DNA of 64,000 nt, from positions 1-64,000 of the forward strand of contig CAYMCZ010000006.1 in NCBI GenBank assembly GCA_964389285.1, given 5' to 3'. A program made the translations under genes and the position numbers. Of the stretch, positions 7,293 to 15,999 are shown piece by piece; the first letter of the stretch is position 1; every line of letters begins with the position of its first letter. Source of the DNA: Alectryocaccobium sp964389285 (GTDB lineage Bacteria; Bacillota; Clostridia; Lachnospirales; Lachnospiraceae). The notes beneath the pieces are model-generated. The model was given only the letters and a program-made list of their open reading frames with translations, did no database searches and was not told the origin of the DNA.

Positions 7293-8695
7293 GCGCCCGA
7301 TACTTCCTGCATTTCTCGCCGCGCATCAAGGGGTTTAATGACGGTTTTAATAACCTTTCGCAAAAACAAAGTGCTCATTATGACCGTAACAACCTCGGCG
7401 ATCGGCCAGGCAAACCATACTCTCTCCATTACGCCCGTTTTCGCAAATATAAAGACCAGCGGCACCAGGATGATAAGCTGTCTCGTAAAAGAAATGACGG
7501 CGCTGTAAAGACCCCTGCCGAGAGCCTGAAATACCGACACGCAGATTATGCAATAGCCCGCGAAAATATAACTTAAGGACATGGTCCTGAGTGCCGGAAT
7601 GCCTATTGACAGCATATGGTCGGAAGCGTCAAAGAATCCCAGCATCTGCCCCGGGAAAATCTGCAGCATTATCATGCCGGCGACCATTATTGCCACCGCA
7701 CCCGCCACGGCCAGTTTTATGGTCTTGATGATGCGGTCGGGCTTTCGTGCCCCGTAATTATATCCGACGATAGGCACCATTCCGTTGTTAAGTCCGAATA
7801 CCGGCATCATCACAAAGCTCTGCAGCTTGAAGTAAACTCCGAAAACCGCAACTGCCGTTGATGAAAAAAATGTGCTCAGGATCAGATCCACCAGGAAAGT
7901 CATGACCGAGCCTATTGCCACCATTATCATGGTCGGAACGCCGATCTCCAGAATCTGCCTGATAAAAAACCCCGAAGGCCTGAAGCCCTTAAAGGTCAGC
8001 GACAGTTCTTTATTGTATTTTTTGTTAAAGACTATCGCCAGTACGCAGGCCACGCACTGTCCGGTCACGGTAGCCACGGCCGCACCGGTGATACCCATTT
8101 TCGGAAAACCGAAAAACCCGAAGATCAGGATAGGGTCCAGAATTATGTTAATGATCGCGCCTGTAAGCTGCGTAATCATCGTAAGCATGGTTCTTCCGGT
8201 AGCCTGCAATATCTTTTCGAATATGATCTGCATATAGCAGCCCACGCTAACGCACATTATCACGGAAAGATACTGAAACCCGTAATCTGCTATTGTATCG
8301 CTCGCCCCCTGCCACAGAAAAAACCGCCTTGCGATTGTAAGCCCCATGACAAGAAAGACCAGATACCCGCAAAATGTCAGGAAAATACCGTTCCCCGCTA
8401 TCTTATTTGCCATTTCGGGCCGTTTTTCACCCAAAAACCGGGAAACGAGAGCATTTGTGCCGACACCGATACCCGAGCTCACGCCGATAAGCAGATTCTG
8501 CATCGGAAAAGCCATGGATACCGCCGTAAGGGCATCCTCAGATATTTGTGATACAAATATACTGTCTACTATATTATAGAGGGCCAGTACCAGCATCGAA
8601 ATCATCATGGGTACGGCCATAGAATACAAAAGCGGGCCTATGGGCCTGGTGCCCATCTTGTTTTCTTTTTGCTGAATACTTGTACTTTTTGTCAT
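7289..8695 (-). CDS. MATE family multidrug/toxin efflux transporter
   Basis: A 468-residue integral membrane protein with about 12 hydrophobic segments. Early residues GPLLYSMAVPMMISML and NIVDSIFVSQI are typical of the MATE family, which exports cationic compounds using Na+ or H+ gradients. The conserved GIGVGTNALVSRFLGE and LQATGRTM segments are present in the N-terminal half and the pattern recurs in the second half (NNGMVPIVGYNYGARKP). It is first in a three-gene operon with the SprT-like protein and yvcK. Substrate cannot be read from the sequence; a role in export of wall intermediates is not supported. Confidence 0.93.
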   Translation of the reverse strand: MTKSTSIQQKENKMGTRPIGPLLYSMAVPMMISMLVLALYNIVDSIFVSQISEDALTAVSMAFPMQNLLIGVSSGIGVGTNALVSRFLGEKRPEMANKIAGNGIFLTFCGYLVFLVMGLTIARRFFLWQGASDTIADYGFQYLSVIMCVSVGCYMQIIFEKILQATGRTMLTMITQLTGAIINIILDPILIFGFFGFPKMGITGAAVATVTGQCVACVLAIVFNKKYNKELSLTFKGFRPSGFFIRQILEIGVPTMIMVAIGSVMTFLVDLILSTFFSSTAVAVFGVYFKLQSFVMMPVFGLNNGMVPIVGYNYGARKPDRIIKTIKLAVAGAVAIMVAGMIMLQIFPGQMLGFFDASDHMLSIGIPALRTMSLSYIFAGYCIICVSVFQALGRGLYSAVISFTRQLIILVPLVFIFAKTGVMERVWFAWPIAEVVTVIMSTLFLRKVIKTVIKPLDARREMQEVSGA

Positions 8696-8800
8696 TTATA
8701 TTTTTTCCTTTATGGCTGAATTCATATTTTATCATAATAATACAAACACCCTGCAAAAACAACATCATTTTCGGCCTGAAGAACATCTGAAACTCTTATG

Positions 8801-8830
8801 TTGACTTTTCCCGCGGCATTCTGATATCAT
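8801..8830 (+). promoter_or_regulatory. promoter of the UDP-uronate gene pair
   Basis: TTGACT at 8801-8806, an 18-base spacer and TATCAT at 8825-8830 lie about 55 bases before the epimerase start. The site is in the divergent gap opposite the MATE gene. Confidence 0.65.
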
Positions 8831-8884
8831 AGGCATGCGAAAACCGGCCGCATCCCGGTGCTTTATTATAAGGAAATAATCCTG

Positions 8885-9952
8885 ATGAAAAAGACAAAAC
8901 TCGAATTAAACAACAAAACGATCCTCGTAACGGGTTCGCCGGGATTTATCGGCGCAAACCTTGTAATGAGGCTCTTAAAAGAAATGACGAACGGCAGGAT
9001 CATTTCTTTTGACAACATGAACGACTATTATGACCCGGCCCTCAAGCAGTACCGCTTATCTCTGATAGAAGAAGCCGCGAAAACCGCGCCCTCGGAACAC
9101 ATTTTCATAAAGGGCTCCATAGCGGATAAATCACTTGTTGACAGGGTTTTTGAGGAATATAAACCCTCTATTGTGGTAAATCTGGCCGCGCAGGCAGGCG
9201 TAAGATACAGCATAGATCATCCGGATATTTATATAGAGTCAAACCTGATCGGTTTTTTTAATATACTTGAAGCCTGCAGGCATACCCCGACAGAGCATCT
9301 GGTATACGCTTCATCGTCTTCTGTGTACGGCGGAAATAAAAAAGTGCCTTTTTCGGTGGATGACAAAGCAGATAATCCGGTCTCACTCTATGCCGCTACC
9401 AAAAAAAGCAACGAGCTCCTTGCTCACAGCTACTGCAAGCTCTACGATATTCCCTCCACGGGACTTCGTTTCTTTACCGTTTACGGTCCCGCAGGCCGGC
9501 CTGACATGTTTTATTTTTCCGCAACCAGAAAACTGGCGGCGGGAGAAACCATTCAGATATTTAATTACGGAAACTGCATGAGGGATTTTACTTATATCGA
9601 CGATATCATAGAAGGCGTAATCCGCGTCATGAAAGGAGCCCCTGAAAAGGCCGTCGGAGACGACGGACTTCCGATCCCGCCTTACGCTGTATACAACATA
9701 GGCGGAGGAACTCCCGAAAACCTGCTTGACTATATCGGCACGCTTCAGGAAGAACTGGTTCTCGCAAAGATTCTCCCGCCGGATTACGATTTCGAAGCTC
9801 ACAGGACGCTTGTGGGCATGCAGCCGGGAGACGTGCCGGTCACCTTTGCCGACAGCAAAGCCTTAGAGGCGGATTACGGTTTCAGGCCTTCCATAGGGAT
9901 AAGAGAAGGTCTTCGCAAATTCGCGCAGTGGTATAAAGCATATTATTTATAA
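8885..9952 (+). CDS. NAD-dependent epimerase, UDP-glucuronate 4-epimerase type
   Basis: A 355-residue extended short-chain dehydrogenase/reductase. Visible motifs are TGSPGFIGANL for the NAD-binding Rossmann fold, NLAAQAGVRYSIDHPDIY, the SSSSVYGGN serine region, and the YAATK catalytic Tyr/Lys pair, then GPAGRPDMFYF. The AAQAGVRYS and GRPDM segments are typical of UDP-glucuronate 4-epimerases, which make UDP-galacturonate. A longer frame starts at 8858, but the ATG at 8885 precedes the Rossmann fold directly and is preceded by AAGGAAA. UDP-glucose dehydrogenase follows 14 bp later and would supply UDP-glucuronate, so the pair most likely makes UDP-galacturonate for a capsule or wall polymer. 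Confidence 0.87.
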   Translation: MKKTKLELNNKTILVTGSPGFIGANLVMRLLKEMTNGRIISFDNMNDYYDPALKQYRLSLIEEAAKTAPSEHIFIKGSIADKSLVDRVFEEYKPSIVVNLAAQAGVRYSIDHPDIYIESNLIGFFNILEACRHTPTEHLVYASSSSVYGGNKKVPFSVDDKADNPVSLYAATKKSNELLAHSYCKLYDIPSTGLRFFTVYGPAGRPDMFYFSATRKLAAGETIQIFNYGNCMRDFTYIDDIIEGVIRVMKGAPEKAVGDDGLPIPPYAVYNIGGGTPENLLDYIGTLQEELVLAKILPPDYDFEAHRTLVGMQPGDVPVTFADSKALEADYGFRPSIGIREGLRKFAQWYKAYYL

Positions 9953-9966
9953 GAGAGGGTTTATAT

Positions 9967-11193
9967 ATGAAAATCACGGTCGCAGGAGTCGGATATGTCG
10001 GCCTTTCGCTGGCAGTTTTGCTCGCCCAGAACCACGAAGTTACCGCAATTACAACCACGGAAAAAAAAGCCGAAAAGCTCAATAATTTTTACAGCCCTAT
10101 CCAGGACGATGAAATCGAGCGGTTCTTTGATGAAGCCCGCAAAGGAGAGCGCAGTCTGAATCTTTACACTACCACCGACAAGGCCTCCGCGTACAAAAGC
10201 GCCGAGCTTGTGATTATAGCCACTCCTACCAATTACGACGAGGTCAACCATTTCTTTGACACGAGTGCCGTTGAGGATGCCATCGAATGGGTTCTGAAAG
10301 TAAATCCTGATGTAATGATGGTCATTAAATCCACCGTGCCGGTAGGATATACGGAAAGCGTGCGGGCCAAATACGGTATTAAAAACATCATTTTCAGCCC
10401 CGAATTTTTAAGAGAATCAAAAGCGCTCTACGACAACCTGCATCCGAGCCGGATCGTGATCGGCTGTGATGACGACCAGATGCCGGAAGCCCGGCTTTTC
10501 GCGGACATGCTGACAGAAGGCGCCATGAGTGAACTCATCCGTTCCGGTGCTGATCATATACCGGATATTCCGATTCTTCTGACGCACACGACGGAGGCCG
10601 AAGCGATAAAGCTGTTTGCCAATACATACCTGGCCGTCAGGGTTTCTTATTTCAACGAATTGGATACCTACGCGCAGACCAAAGGTCTCGATACAAAGAT
10701 GATAATAGACGGCGTCTGCATGGATCCGCGCATCGGCGACCATTACAACAACCCCTCTTTCGGATACGGCGGCTACTGTCTTCCGAAAGATACAAAGCAG
10801 CTGCTGGCAAATTACAGGGACGTGCCGCAGACCATGATCGGAGCCGTGGTACAGTCAAATACCGTGCGAAAAGATTTTATAGCCGATCAGATAATCGCGA
10901 AAAATCCGCAGACCGTCGGAGTTTACCGCCTTACTATGAAATCAAACAGCGATAATTTCAGGGCCTCCGCCATACAGGGCGTCATGAAACGCATAAAAGC
11001 CAAGGGAATTCCGATAATTATTTACGAACCCACACTTGAGGACGGCTCCGATTTTTTCAGGTCAAAGGTTGTAAACGATCTGGAAAAATTCAAAGCCGAT
11101 TCGGACGTTATCATCGCAAACCGCTACGACGCTCACGTCCTTTCAGACGTAAAGGACAAAGTTTATACGAGAGATCTTTTCAGAAGAGATTGA
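9967..11193 (+). CDS. ugd: UDP-glucose 6-dehydrogenase
   Basis: A 408-residue nucleotide-sugar dehydrogenase that oxidises UDP-glucose to UDP-glucuronate with two NAD+. The N-terminal GVGYVGLSLAVLLA is the NAD-binding loop; ATPTNYD, IKSTVPVGYT and FSPEFLRESKAL follow; the active-site cysteine lies in FGYGGYCLPKDTKQL near residue 258. The C-terminal UDP-binding domain ends with DVKDKVYTRDLF. Length is typical for the short firmicute type. A GAGAGGG site precedes the start. It forms a two-gene unit with the upstream epimerase and is followed by hairpins at 11227 and 11318. Confidence 0.95.
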   Translation: MKITVAGVGYVGLSLAVLLAQNHEVTAITTTEKKAEKLNNFYSPIQDDEIERFFDEARKGERSLNLYTTTDKASAYKSAELVIIATPTNYDEVNHFFDTSAVEDAIEWVLKVNPDVMMVIKSTVPVGYTESVRAKYGIKNIIFSPEFLRESKALYDNLHPSRIVIGCDDDQMPEARLFADMLTEGAMSELIRSGADHIPDIPILLTHTTEAEAIKLFANTYLAVRVSYFNELDTYAQTKGLDTKMIIDGVCMDPRIGDHYNNPSFGYGGYCLPKDTKQLLANYRDVPQTMIGAVVQSNTVRKDFIADQIIAKNPQTVGVYRLTMKSNSDNFRASAIQGVMKRIKAKGIPIIIYEPTLEDGSDFFRSKVVNDLEKFKADSDVIIANRYDAHVLSDVKDKVYTRDLFRRD

Positions 11194-11226
11194 AAATAAT
11201 TGTATTCATCCTTGCGAATCATTATG

Positions 11227-11255
11227 ACTCAGCCGGAGTCAGGCCCCGGCTGAGT
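11227..11255 (+). terminator. hairpin after ugd
   Basis: ACTCAGCCGG (11227-11236) pairs perfectly with CCGGCTGAGT (11246-11255) over a 9-base loop, 33 bases after the ugd stop. The following sequence is A/T-rich but not a clean T run, so termination may be partial. Confidence 0.55.
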
Positions 11256-11317
11256 TAAATATTTTCTGCGAGAATATGGTTTTTCCGCAGATTTTTCTGT
11301 TTTTGACAAAAATACCG

Positions 11318-11345
11318 AAAACAGGCTTTTCAAGCCCGTTTTTTT
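11318..11345 (+). terminator. intrinsic terminator between ugd and ackA
   Basis: AAAACAGGCTT (11318-11328) pairs with AAGCCCGTTTT (11332-11342) with one mismatch and a 3-base loop, and runs into a T stretch ending at 11345. It fits a Rho-independent terminator for the upstream unit. Confidence 0.7.
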
Positions 11346-11432
11346 GTAGTATTTTATAGATAATTCCAAAGTGTATTTCAGGGGCATAGCCGCCCTTCCA
11401 TAAAATAAACAGTTTTTCAGGATATATTTATT

Positions 11433-12755
11433 ATGAAGATACTTGCAATAAACAGCGGAAGCTCATCAGTAAAATTTGAAGTCTACGACTGGACCGAAGG
11501 CACTACCCTCGGCTCGGGACAGATAGAAAGAATCGGGCACGAAAAAGCCCGCCTTATTTTCCACGCAAATACGCGCCGCATGGAAGAAAGCATTGAATGT
11601 CATGATACAAAAGAAGCTTTCGATATAATCGTCGATGTAATATGCCGCAGCTCCATGAGCATTATCAAATCCCTTGACGAGATCGACGCGGTCGGACACA
11701 GGGTGATCCACGGCGGCACACAGTTCGTCAAATCCACTTTCGCGGACGAAGACTCTCTTGACCAACTCAGATCCATCATGCATCTCGCTCCTTTGCATCT
11801 GCCCGCAAACATCGCCGGTATAGAGGCTGCCCGCAAAAAAATGCCGGGCATCCCTCATGTTATGGTAATGGATACGGCATGGCATCAGACGCTTGAACCT
11901 AAGGCATATATGTATGCACTGCCTCAGCTTTGGCATGACAACTACGCGGTCAGGCGATACGGCTTTCACGGTACCAGCTACCTTTATTGCACAAAGCGGG
12001 TCGCGGCCCTTTTAAATAAAGACTCTTCCGACGTCAACCTGATCATTTGCCATATCGGAAGCGGCTCTTCGGTCTGCGCGGTAAAAAACGGCATGAGCTA
12101 TGACACCTCTATGGGTATGACTCCGCAGGAAGGCCTGATGATGGGTACCAGATGCGGCGACATAGACCCTTCCATCATCGCATATATAAACAGAACCACG
12201 GGCATGGATCCCTACCAGATAGATTCCATCCTCAACACCTCGTCCGGGCTGCACGGAATATGCGGATACAGCGACAGAAGGGATATCCTTCACGCGGCAG
12301 AAAAAGGAAACAGCAATGCTCAGTTGGCAATGGAGATGGGGTCCTACCGGATCAAAAAATACATAGGCTCTTATATGGCGGCTCTCGGACGCGTTGACGC
12401 AATAGTATTTACCGCGGCCGCAGGCGAGATGAGCTTCAAACTTCGTGAAAACGTGCTTCAGGGACTTGAAAATTTCGGCATTGTCATTGATCCCGAAAAA
12501 AACGAACACTGCACTTCACGCAATGCCGAGTTTGAAATAAGCACTGACGAATCGCCCACAAAGGTTTTCGTGATACCCACCAACGAAGAAATGGTTATAA
12601 TCGAAGATACCTGGGCGCTGACTCAGGGAATCGACCCCGATCATCACAGATACTCTTTCGAAGACCGCAGATATGTCAACAAATGCAGAAGCCGGGCCTT
12701 TATGAGAGAAATCAAAGACAATCCCGAACTCGCAAAACTCGCTATATGTTTTTAA
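11433..12755 (+). CDS. ackA: acetate kinase homologue with altered motif residues
   Basis: A 440-residue ASKHA-fold kinase, about 40 residues longer than usual AckA because of a C-terminal tail rich in Arg and His. AckA turns acetyl phosphate and ADP into acetate and ATP. The start INSGSSSVKFEVYD, GHRVIHGG, MDTAWHQTL, TSMGMTPQEGLMMGTRCGDIDP and PTNEEMVIIEDT are present, retaining the residues equivalent to Arg91, Asp148, Arg241 and Glu384 of the Methanosarcina enzyme (numbering from memory). Two motif positions differ: FHGTSY in place of FHGTSH, and HIGSGSS in place of HLGNGAS. No pta lies beside it. It could be a true acetate kinase or a related short-chain acyl kinase. Confidence 0.85.
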   Translation: MKILAINSGSSSVKFEVYDWTEGTTLGSGQIERIGHEKARLIFHANTRRMEESIECHDTKEAFDIIVDVICRSSMSIIKSLDEIDAVGHRVIHGGTQFVKSTFADEDSLDQLRSIMHLAPLHLPANIAGIEAARKKMPGIPHVMVMDTAWHQTLEPKAYMYALPQLWHDNYAVRRYGFHGTSYLYCTKRVAALLNKDSSDVNLIICHIGSGSSVCAVKNGMSYDTSMGMTPQEGLMMGTRCGDIDPSIIAYINRTTGMDPYQIDSILNTSSGLHGICGYSDRRDILHAAEKGNSNAQLAMEMGSYRIKKYIGSYMAALGRVDAIVFTAAAGEMSFKLRENVLQGLENFGIVIDPEKNEHCTSRNAEFEISTDESPTKVFVIPTNEEMVIIEDTWALTQGIDPDHHRYSFEDRRYVNKCRSRAFMREIKDNPELAKLAICF

Positions 12756-12763
12756 AAACATTT

Positions 12764-12790
12764 GAGGCTGCCGCGGCAGCCTCTTTTTTT
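12764..12790 (+). terminator. intrinsic terminator of ackA
   Basis: GAGGCTGCC (12764-12772) pairs perfectly with GGCAGCCTC (12775-12783) and is followed by a run of T. It lies 9 bases after the stop codon. Confidence 0.9.
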
Positions 12791-12800
12791 GCGCAAAAAA

Positions 12801-12871
12801 AGCAAGCGACGGGAATCGAACCCGCCTCCTCGGCTTGGGAAGCCGATGTACTACCGATGTACTACGCCTGC
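12801..12871 (-). tRNA. tRNA-Gly (anticodon CCC)
   Basis: On the minus strand a full cloverleaf folds: acceptor GCAGGCG with CGCTTGC (one G-T pair), D stem GTAC/GTAC, anticodon stem TCGGC/GCCGA around loop TTCCCAA giving anticodon CCC, and T arm with loop TTCGATT. The CCA end is not encoded. It reads GGG codons. Confidence 0.93.
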
Positions 12872-12880
12872 GTTTCATTA

Positions 12881-12909
12881 AGAATATCATGCTTTTCGGA
12901 AAATGACAA
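12881..12909 (-). promoter_or_regulatory. promoter of tRNA-Gly
   Basis: On the minus strand, TTGTCA (12909-12904), a 17-base spacer and TATTCT (12886-12881) lie about 10 bases before the tRNA 5' end, the expected position for a tRNA promoter. Confidence 0.75.
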
Positions 12910-12981
12910 CCCAAATCCGCCTTCTTTCGTTTTTTCTGAATCCGGCAATCGAATACTTTTCGGAAATATTCTTTTGAAGAA

Positions 12982-13010
12982 TTGAAAAAACAATCGCCGT
13001 AGGTTATAAT
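12982..13010 (+). promoter_or_regulatory. promoter of the phosphofructokinase gene
   Basis: TTGAAA at 12982-12987, a 17-base spacer and a perfect TATAAT at 13005-13010 lie 42 bases before the start codon. Confidence 0.82.
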
Positions 13011-13051
13011 CTATTTTCGAAAACAAACGTATAAATCAGGAGGAATGTAAA

Positions 13052-14293
13052 ATGAGCGAATTAAAAGGCGCCATGATAATAGGTCAGTCAGGCGGGCCTT
13101 CATCAGTTATAAATGCCAGCTGCTACGGAGCTATTAAAGCCGGTCTTGTTTCGGAAGTCATAACCAACGTTTACGGAGCCGCAAACGGTATCATAGGTGT
13201 GTTAAACGACAAACTATACGTGATGGAAGAAGAGGATCCGGATGAGCTTGCCATCATGCGTTACACGCCCTCATCCGCTCTCGGATCCTGCCGTTATAAA
13301 ATAGCCGATCCGGACGTGGATGATACGGATTACAAAAAAATACTTGAAACCTTTAAAAAATATGACGTCCGCTATTTCTTTTACAACGGCGGAAACGATT
13401 CCATGGATACCTGCAATAAAATCTCAAAATATATGGAAAAGGTCGGATACGAATGTCGTGTTATAGGTATCCCGAAAACCATCGACAACGATCTTTTCGG
13501 TACGGACCACTGCCCGGGCTTTGCATCTGCGGCAAAATACATCGCCACCTCCATTGCGGAAGTTTATCAGGATGCGAACGTATACCATAAAGGCATGATC
13601 ACCGTCATGGAAATCATGGGCCGTCATGCCGGATGGCTCGCGGGAGCAGCGTCACTGGCGAGGGTTACCGGCTTTGGCGCGGATCTGATCTATCTTCCCG
13701 AAGTGGATTTCCATATGGACGAGTTTATCGAAGACGTAAAGGAAATCTGGCATAATAAAAGCAACGTCCTCATAGCCGTTTCCGAAGGAATACACTATGC
13801 GGACGGAAGATTTGTCTCCGAAGCCGAAACCTCCGCAACGGACGGCTTCGGACACGCCCAGCTCGGCGGTCTGGCCGCAAGACTTGCCGACGTGCTGAAA
13901 AAAGAAGTGCCGGGCGTAAAGGTGCGCCCGATCGAACTGTCGCTCCTTCAAAGATGTGCCGAGCACTGCGCTTCACAGACAGATTCCGACGAAGCATATA
14001 TGGCCGGACAGACTGCGGTAAAAGAAGCCGTCGCCGGCGTTACCGGCAAAATGGTCGGCTTTAACTGTACGCGGGACGAAAACGGATACAAATGCGAACC
14101 CGATCTTCTGGATCTTGCTTCGGTTGCCAATATCGAGAAAAAGGTTCCGAGAGAATGGATAAACGAACGCGGCAACAACGTGACCGATGACTTTATCGAC
14201 TATGCGCTGCCGCTGATACAGGGCGAGATACAGATGCGAAAGGAACATTCTCTGCCGAGATTTGTTAAGCTCAAAAAAGTCGTTGCTAAATAA
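13052..14293 (+). CDS. pfp: pyrophosphate-dependent phosphofructokinase
   Basis: A 413-residue phosphofructokinase that interconverts fructose-6-phosphate and fructose-1,6-bisphosphate in glycolysis. The N-terminal loop GQSGGPSSVINAS, the GGNDSMDT segment, PKTIDNDLFGTDHCPGF, and MEIMGRHAGWLA are visible. ATP-using enzymes carry GGDGS and PGTIDND; here the corresponding residues are Asp and Lys, the accepted marks of pyrophosphate use, which can also make the step reversible. AGGAGGAAT precedes the start and a strong promoter lies upstream. The gene is a single unit closed by a large branched hairpin. Confidence 0.92.
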   Translation: MSELKGAMIIGQSGGPSSVINASCYGAIKAGLVSEVITNVYGAANGIIGVLNDKLYVMEEEDPDELAIMRYTPSSALGSCRYKIADPDVDDTDYKKILETFKKYDVRYFFYNGGNDSMDTCNKISKYMEKVGYECRVIGIPKTIDNDLFGTDHCPGFASAAKYIATSIAEVYQDANVYHKGMITVMEIMGRHAGWLAGAASLARVTGFGADLIYLPEVDFHMDEFIEDVKEIWHNKSNVLIAVSEGIHYADGRFVSEAETSATDGFGHAQLGGLAARLADVLKKEVPGVKVRPIELSLLQRCAEHCASQTDSDEAYMAGQTAVKEAVAGVTGKMVGFNCTRDENGYKCEPDLLDLASVANIEKKVPREWINERGNNVTDDFIDYALPLIQGEIQMRKEHSLPRFVKLKKVVAK

Positions 14294-14306
14294 CCTGCAT
14301 ACCAGC

Positions 14307-14480
14307 GGGGCTGCGTATTATGCAAACCGAATGAATATTCTGGAGGGAACATCCGCAACGCCGGTACTTAACGAACGCAAACGCAAGTGCAGCGTGAGTT
14401 TTTAGTACCGCTGCGTGAGGACTAAGTGCGAACGGTTACCGGAAGAATATTCATGAGAAAGCATAAGCGCAGCCCCTTTT
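14307..14480 (+). terminator. large branched hairpin ending in a T run, downstream of pfp
   Basis: Nested perfect helices pair across about 170 bases: GGGGCTGCG (14307-14315) with CGCAGCCCC (14468-14476), TTATGC (14318-14323) with GCATAA (14461-14466), ATGAATATTCT (14331-14341) with AGAATATTCAT (14444-14454), and CGGTACT (14362-14368) with AGTACCG (14404-14410). The outer helix is followed by TTTTTATA, so the whole can end pfp transcription. The multi-branched interior with repeated GCG/CGC steps is far larger than a terminator needs. It may be an intergenic palindromic repeat or a small structured RNA. No second copy was seen in the window. Confidence 0.7.
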
Positions 14481-14487
14481 TATATTT

Positions 14488-15462
14488 TTATAACAACAAA
14501 TCCCTTGCCGCCGGAAAGCCGTAGGCGCTTTCGGCGCTTTTAACCGCCCGGATTATCGCCTCGCTTATCATTTCCGCCGCCAGCGTGCCCACGACGTCCA
14601 TGTCTGCTTCCACCTCTCCGACCGACAGAGCAAAAATGCTGTCGCCGTCATACGAGGTATGAACCGGACGGATGGATCTGGCGTATCCGTCATGTCCCAT
14701 TCCGGCTATTTTGCATAACGAAGCCTTTTCCAGTTTTGCGTTCGTGATGATAACCCCCAAGGTCGTATTATTTGCGAAACAGTTCGCCGCCTTATCAAAG
14801 CTTTTTATCAATACTTCCGAAGAATTTCGAAATGCTTTTTTATCTTCGGCAAGAAGCCCGGCTATCTGCTTTTGGCTCTTCCAGTCAAAAACATCTCCCA
14901 GCGCATTTAAGGCCACTATCGCGCCTATTTTCAGTTCTCCGATCTGAACGGCATAACTTCCGATCCCGGTCTTCATGCAGGTCTCCATCCCCGCGATCTT
15001 TCCGACCGTGGCTCCGCAGCCTGCTCCGAAGTTTCCGTCCCGGTAATTCGGCTCTTCCATTGCCTGTCTTGCCGCCTCATATCCCATGGCCTTATCGGGG
15101 CGCGATAGAGGATCTCCCGCAGTCAGGTCAAAAAGACATGCCTGCGCGACCAGAGGCACTTTTGTTATGCCGACGTCAAATCCGACGCCTGCTTCTTCCA
15201 GATATTTCATAACGCCGCCCGCGGCATCAAGCCCGAATGCGCTCCCGCCGGACAGTACGATAGCGTGTATCTCCCGCGCCGCCATGAGAGGATTAAGCAG
15301 CTGGCTTTCTCTCGAAGCAGGCCCTCCGCCGCGCAGATCCAGCCCGGCCCGCATACCGCTGCCATTTTCACATAAAACAACCGTACATCCCGTCCCTGCC
15401 TTAATGTCTTCGACCTGACCGATCCTGGCCGGATGTATTTCATTAATCGATATTTCCCTCAT
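14488..15462 (-). CDS. P1 family peptidase (DmpA-type N-terminal nucleophile hydrolase)
   Basis: A 324-residue protein of the DmpA/OAT-like family of self-processing aminopeptidases. VLSGGSAFGLDAAGGVMKYLEE, GAGCGATVGK and especially NNTTLGVIITNA near residue 237 are visible; the Thr within the last motif is where the chain would be cut to expose the catalytic N-terminal nucleophile. There is no signal peptide. The frame extends to 15498, but ATG 15462 has GGAG seven bases upstream. It faces pfp across the large hairpin. The natural substrate, a peptide or an amide, cannot be predicted. Confidence 0.88.
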   Translation of the reverse strand: MREISINEIHPARIGQVEDIKAGTGCTVVLCENGSGMRAGLDLRGGGPASRESQLLNPLMAAREIHAIVLSGGSAFGLDAAGGVMKYLEEAGVGFDVGITKVPLVAQACLFDLTAGDPLSRPDKAMGYEAARQAMEEPNYRDGNFGAGCGATVGKIAGMETCMKTGIGSYAVQIGELKIGAIVALNALGDVFDWKSQKQIAGLLAEDKKAFRNSSEVLIKSFDKAANCFANNTTLGVIITNAKLEKASLCKIAGMGHDGYARSIRPVHTSYDGDSIFALSVGEVEADMDVVGTLAAEMISEAIIRAVKSAESAYGFPAARDLLL

Positions 15463-15534
15463 CTTTTTTCTCCGGTTTCGTTTGTCCTGATTTAGCAAAT
15501 TATATCATAAAACCGGGCCGCGGGATTATTTATT

Positions 15535-15996
15535 TTAAGAAGAAACGGTCTCCCCTTCCCAAACCAGCAGTCCGTCAAATTCCACTACGTTTGTATATCC
15601 TTTTGCGGCCATTTTTTCGGCAACCTCTTTGCTTGAGCCGCCATAGTCGCAGTAAACGATTATCAGCATGTCCTTATCAGGCAACCCTTCGATCAGCTCG
15701 TCCGGATCGTCGGAAACTTCCGTATAGGGTATGTTGACTGCGCCGGGGATATGCTCCATATTAAACGGAATTTCAGTTCTTACATCGACAAGAATCCCCT
15801 CTCCCGATGCGATAAGTCTTTCGGCTTCATCTGCATCCACATGCAGATAACCGGCCTGATGACTGTTCGGCTCAGGGGTTAATGAAGCAGATATGTTTTC
15901 TTGCGGCGTTTCTTTTGAGCAGCCCGAAAACAAGAGCGGTAAAACAAAAACACATACAACCGGGAAAAGGATTCTTTTGAAGTCGGTCTTTTTCAT
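15535..15996 (-). CDS. rhodanese-domain lipoprotein
   Basis: A 153-residue exported protein. Residues 1-26 are a lipoprotein signal peptide (Lys-rich start, hydrophobic core, LLFSGC lipobox). From about residue 50 a single rhodanese domain follows: ILVDVRTEIPFNMEHIPGAVNIPY and a catalytic-loop region IIVYCDYGGSSKEVAEKMAAKGY, where Cys is the likely persulfide carrier. It would act on the outer face of the membrane in sulfur transfer or redox chemistry. It starts 4 bp after the other lipoprotein's stop, so the two are co-transcribed. Confidence 0.85.
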   Translation of the reverse strand: MKKTDFKRILFPVVCVFVLPLLFSGCSKETPQENISASLTPEPNSHQAGYLHVDADEAERLIASGEGILVDVRTEIPFNMEHIPGAVNIPYTEVSDDPDELIEGLPDKDMLIIVYCDYGGSSKEVAEKMAAKGYTNVVEFDGLLVWEGETVSS

Positions 15997-15999
15997 GTT

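Noticed and set aside
11303..11308. TTGACA before ackA as a promoter
   Set aside because: No -10 element lies 16-18 bases downstream, and the region folds as the ugd terminator.
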